In this document: positions 61,755-64,000 of the stretch, piece by piece
How the letters are laid out: every line of letters begins with the position of its first letter
Position numbering within the stretch: the first letter of the stretch is position 1
Position numbers and translations under genes: made by a program
DNA from: Paraburkholderia bryophila
GTDB lineage: Bacteria > Pseudomonadota > Gammaproteobacteria > Burkholderiales > Burkholderiaceae
Assembly: GCF_003269035.1 (NCBI RefSeq)
Contig: NZ_QLTK01000025.1
Coordinates: forward strand, 49,455 to 113,454
Direction of reading: 5' to 3'
Length of the DNA stretch: 64,000 nt
The notes under the pieces: generated by a model
Database searches by the model: none
The model's input: only the letters and a program-made list of their open reading frames with translations
Told to the model about the DNA's origin: nothing

Positions 61755-61802
61755 GCCATCGGAAGGGCGCAGCCGCTGATTCACGTAGCGGTTTTCGATG
61801 GC
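61742..61802 (+). promoter_or_regulatory. Predicted programmed -1 ribosomal frameshift site (A AAA AAA plus stem-loop)
   Basis: Slippery A_AAA_AAA (61742-61748) sits in the 0 frame as GTA AAA AAA CGC TGA. Six bases later an outer stem GCCATCG (61755-61761) pairs with CGATGGC (61796-61802), enclosing an inner stem AGCCGCT (61771-61777)/AGCGGTT (61787-61793). The -1 frame then reads without a stop through KKTLSHRKGAAAD... into the VWA domain, giving a fusion of about 640 residues. Confidence 0.75.
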
Positions 61803-61903
61803 GGCAAGGCGCGCGCACGAACGCCGGGCCGCTTTCGGGTCCGCGTGATCGATCGGTCGACAAGCAGGGCAAGCGCATAGCGTGGCCGCCCACGCTTGCG
61901 GCA

Positions 61904-62443
61904 ATGCGCCGGCAGATGCTGCGCGCGGAACATCTGCGGTTCGTGCGAGAAGCGCCGCGCGGCGGCGTGCTGCATTGTTTCTTGCTCGATTGCTCCGCAT
62001 CGATGCTGACCGGAGAGCGGCTCGCGCTCGCCAAAGGGCTGCTGATCGCGTTGTTCGACCGTGCGAGCACCGCGCGTGCCGAGGCGGCGTTGGTCTGTTT
62101 CGGCGGTTCGGACGCGGACGTGCGTTTCGGCCCGGCCGTGCCGCGCTGGTGGAACGAGCGGTGGCTCAGGCCGGTGGGCGGTGGCGGCGGGACGCCGCTT
62201 GCGGTCGGTGTCGGGCGAGCGGCGCGGTTGCTGCAAGACAGTGCGCGCCGCAAGCCTGCCCAGCAGCGCTGGCTGTGGATCTTGACCGACGGCCGCACGA
62301 GCGATGAACCGGCGCGGCCGCGCGATGTGGATCAGATCGTATGGGTCGATTTCGAGCAGGGCGCGATAAGGCTGGGGCGGTGTGCATCTCTCGCCGATGG
62401 CTGGGGCGCGCGGTATGTGACGGCGGAAGAGTTGATTGGCTGA
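61904..62443 (+). CDS. VWA domain, ChlD/CobT-like half of chelatase, read in -1 frame
   Basis: From the first ATG (61904) this frame encodes 179 residues: a VWA domain with MIDAS motif DCSAS (Asp29), the MIDAS Thr in GGGGTPLAVG and Asp in LTDGRTSD. The frame is open leftward to 61661 with no ATG, GTG or TTG, and the translated segment before the ATG (GKRIAWPPTLAA) looks like authentic ChlD sequence. So the true product is most likely the frameshift fusion 60522-62443 rather than a separately started protein. The VWA domain would bridge the AAA+ ring to CobN. Confidence 0.82.
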   Translation: MRRQMLRAEHLRFVREAPRGGVLHCFLLDCSASMLTGERLALAKGLLIALFDRASTARAEAALVCFGGSDADVRFGPAVPRWWNERWLRPVGGGGGTPLAVGVGRAARLLQDSARRKPAQQRWLWILTDGRTSDEPARPRDVDQIVWVDFEQGAIRLGRCASLADGWGARYVTAEELIG

Positions 62444-62485
62444 TTGAGTGGCCGGCGAGGTGATCTGATAGAGGGCTTCGACCAG

Positions 62486-62511
62486 ACGCTCAGACCAAAC
62501 GCTCAGACCAA
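62486..62511. repeat. Tandem 13-bp duplication ACGCTCAGACCAA
   Basis: Two perfect adjacent units in the gap between the VWA frame and the convergent PilZ-like gene. A local duplication; no function suggested. Confidence 0.7.
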
Positions 62512-62591
62512 CGGCGCCGGCCGAACGCCGTAACCAACCGAGCCGACCAACGCCCCCCGACCGCCATGCCACTTGCCGCTTTGCCCTCGCA

Positions 62592-63530
62592 TCAACCGTT
62601 CGTCCAATGCGACACATCGTCCTGACGATCGAACACGAAGACTTTCATCGCCATTTGCTGCGCCGTGTCGAGCTGGTCGAATTCGAGCCCATGCGTTGCC
62701 GGCTCGCCCGGACTGCCGGCTTTGTGCACGTTGCGGATCACCGCCGTGGTTTCGATCTCGGTGTCCATTTCCGCGGACTTCAAGCGGAAGGCGACCCGCA
62801 GCCGCTCACCCACCGTGCCCACGGTCCACGAAGCGGCCAGCGACATGCCGAGCGCGCTGATCCCCTTCGCGAGCCCGAGGCCTTCATACGTTTCCCCCGT
62901 TTCGCCGATACCGAAACGCACCGCAAGGTGCGTATTGACGCGAATCGACTTGCGTTCGCGCAGGCGACGGATCACGCCGGGCTTCGACAGCACGACGTAG
63001 TCGAACGGCGAACGGCAGATCGCCTCGACCGTGCAGACGAAGCGGAACACCGCATGGCTCGCTATCGCGACGATTTCGATGTTCTCACCCAGCCCCAGCG
63101 GCAGGATCCGACCTTGATGCAGTGGCGGCGTGACGAATAACGCGTGATTCGGCGCAAAACCGATAATCCGGCTTGGATGCATGGGCGCGCCGCTGCCAAC
63201 TTTCGACCGCACGCCAATCAGTGCACCGATTTCCAGGTGCATATCCTTGATCGTCAACGGGTTGGCGGGATCGGCGTAAGGTTCGACCTCGGCCGGCTCG
63301 TGCGCCGTTCCGTCCAGCAAGTCGCCGCGATGCGGCTGGAAGTGCGTGAACAGGAAGTTGCGCTCGTCCGTGGTCGCGAGAATGGTCCCGTTGGTAAACA
63401 GGAGCGTGCCGTCGGCGTCGACGATCGGCCATTCGAGCGGTGCGCCGACCGGCACCGCGTCCATTAATAGAGCCGCCGACGGAGCGGCGGGCGGGTTTTC
63501 CTCGGAGTGTTGCTCGACTGGATTGTCCAT
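62592..63530 (-). CDS. YcgR/PilZ-like c-di-GMP effector
   Basis: A 312-residue protein. The N-terminal half has a YcgR-N-like fold (IGALIGVRSKVGSG ... GRILPLGLGENIEIVAIASHAVFRFVCTVEAI). The junction RRLRERKSIRVNTHLAVRF resembles the PilZ RxxxR c-di-GMP site. The second PilZ signature (usually D/NxSxxG) reads GISALG here, losing the acidic or Asn residue. HGLEFDQLDTAQQMAM closes the domain. It is likely a motility or adhesion brake of altered ligand affinity. Start 63530; weak ribosome-binding site. It lies between the cob locus and an rrn operon. Confidence 0.72.
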   Translation of the reverse strand: MDNPVEQHSEENPPAAPSAALLMDAVPVGAPLEWPIVDADGTLLFTNGTILATTDERNFLFTHFQPHRGDLLDGTAHEPAEVEPYADPANPLTIKDMHLEIGALIGVRSKVGSGAPMHPSRIIGFAPNHALFVTPPLHQGRILPLGLGENIEIVAIASHAVFRFVCTVEAICRSPFDYVVLSKPGVIRRLRERKSIRVNTHLAVRFGIGETGETYEGLGLAKGISALGMSLAASWTVGTVGERLRVAFRLKSAEMDTEIETTAVIRNVHKAGSPGEPATHGLEFDQLDTAQQMAMKVFVFDRQDDVSHWTNG

Positions 63531-63788
63531 GGTCGGCTATTTTTGTGAGTGACGGGATATCTATGGTTGACGGAAGAATCGCGAAAAACTTTAGTTCCCG
63601 ATCGTTGGAGGATCTTCGTGTCGTCGCTATGGTGTTGATTTTGAAAGAGATCATATTCTGATCGATACGAGTGAGGTGTTCCTTCGGCACGATTCAGGTT
63701 AAATCGGATGGCTAACTAATTTCGAGGGGGAGTCGCAGTGGTTCATCGAGCCGCTTCTTCGTCTTCGGAAAATATTGCGCGAAGGGGG
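63531..63788. other. Upstream region of rrn promoter
   Basis: No gene seen. AT-rich stretches (for example GAAAATATT at 63767-63775) just upstream of the -35 could serve as an UP element. Confidence 0.5.
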
Positions 63789-63817
63789 TTGACGGCCTGC
63801 GAGCCTATCTCCATAAT
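63789..63817 (+). promoter_or_regulatory. rRNA operon promoter
   Basis: TTGACG (63789-63794), exactly 17 bases, CATAAT (63812-63817). Context and downstream leader are those of Burkholderia-group rrn operons. Transcription should begin near 63824. Confidence 0.85.
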
Positions 63818-63823
63818 CTCGTT

Positions 63824-64000
63824 TCTCTGCTGCATATGCAGCGACGCAGAACGAAGCAGTGCCGGGTAGTTGTGAAGTTGGCGACACGGTGCTGGTGCGG
63901 TAGTGAATGCGTATCGATCTTTAAAAATTAACAGCCGATAAGTGTGGGCGCTTGATGCGAGACGCGAGGCGGATTCTCCGGAATCTGCCGTAAAGCGAAA
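63824..64000 (+). other. rRNA operon leader (5' of 16S rRNA, continues beyond window)
   Basis: The leader holds a GCTGCATATGCAGC palindrome (63829-63842) and a boxA-like ATCTTTAAAAA (63917-63927), then ACAGCCGATAAGTGTGGGCG and GCTTGATGCGAG, strings I associate with the 16S leader or spacer of Burkholderiales. The 16S gene itself should begin shortly right of the window. Confidence 0.75.

Noticed and set aside
61904..62443. The VWA frame considered as a degraded pseudogene of chlD
   Set aside because: The MIDAS motif and whole domain are intact and the frame break coincides with a slippery heptamer and stem-loop, so recoding fits better than decay.

Overview
The window reads as a chromosomal segment of a GC-rich beta-proteobacterium of the Burkholderia/Paraburkholderia group. 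The support is a Burkholderia-type lipase with its dedicated foldase, small secreted DUF4148 proteins, the C-terminal end of a Burkholderia-like porin, and at the right edge the promoter and leader of a ribosomal RNA operon. No insertion sequence, prophage, CRISPR array or tRNA was seen. Most of the window is dense with strong GC3 codon bias. AT-richer islands lie mainly in promoter regions (about 26.58-26.78 kb and 45.61-46.05 kb).

Layout. 0-2.2 kb: porin tail, small membrane protein, nudK and a divergent DeoR-family regulator with phased operator repeats. 2.7-7.6 kb: a molybdenum hydroxylase operon (large subunit, 2Fe-2S subunit, triheme cytochrome c). 7.7-11.5 kb: DUF3465 protein, NlpD-like LysM/LytM lipoprotein, alpha/beta hydrolase and a hypothetical. 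11.8-15.9 kb: a second, paralogous Mo-hydroxylase/cytochrome c operon in a different gene order, closed by a bidirectional terminator. 16-22.4 kb: a seven-gene minus-strand ABC operon that joins a polyamine-type system to an amino-acid-type system but has only one ATPase, divergent from a GcvA-like LysR regulator. 23.8-30.3 kb: chaA, BON protein, 3-methyladenine glycosylase, DUF4148, CBS protein, ribA, small membrane protein and an NmrA-like oxidoreductase with a divergent AraC regulator. 31.6-33.8 kb: lipase and foldase.

33.8-38.3 kb is an ECF sigma stress locus: sigma factor, anti-sigma, a second anti-sigma-like membrane protein, DUF4148, SrpA-like catalase and cytochrome b561. Four copies of one bipartite promoter motif (GGAATAAA, 14-15 nt, GTTMKC) sit in front of its transcription units. 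38.3-41.8 kb: a dimethylglycine/sarcosine dehydrogenase-like enzyme and a divergent DeoR regulator. 42.1-45.6 kb: SNF2 helicase with a SWIM zinc finger, followed by a possible small RNA with its own terminator. 46.5-52.0 kb: OmpR regulator, LysM-FecR protein, CHASE2 histidine kinase and a DUF4136 lipoprotein.

52.0-62.4 kb is a cobalamin locus: bluB, cobB, cobO and cobE on the minus strand, and a B12 riboswitch, cobW, cobN and a chlI/chlD pair on the plus strand. The chlI reading frame ends just after an A7 slippery run that is followed by a nested stem-loop. The VWA (ChlD) half continues in the -1 frame, which is the architecture of a programmed -1 frameshift that makes two chelatase subunits from one gene. 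The window ends with a YcgR/PilZ-like protein and the rrn promoter and leader.
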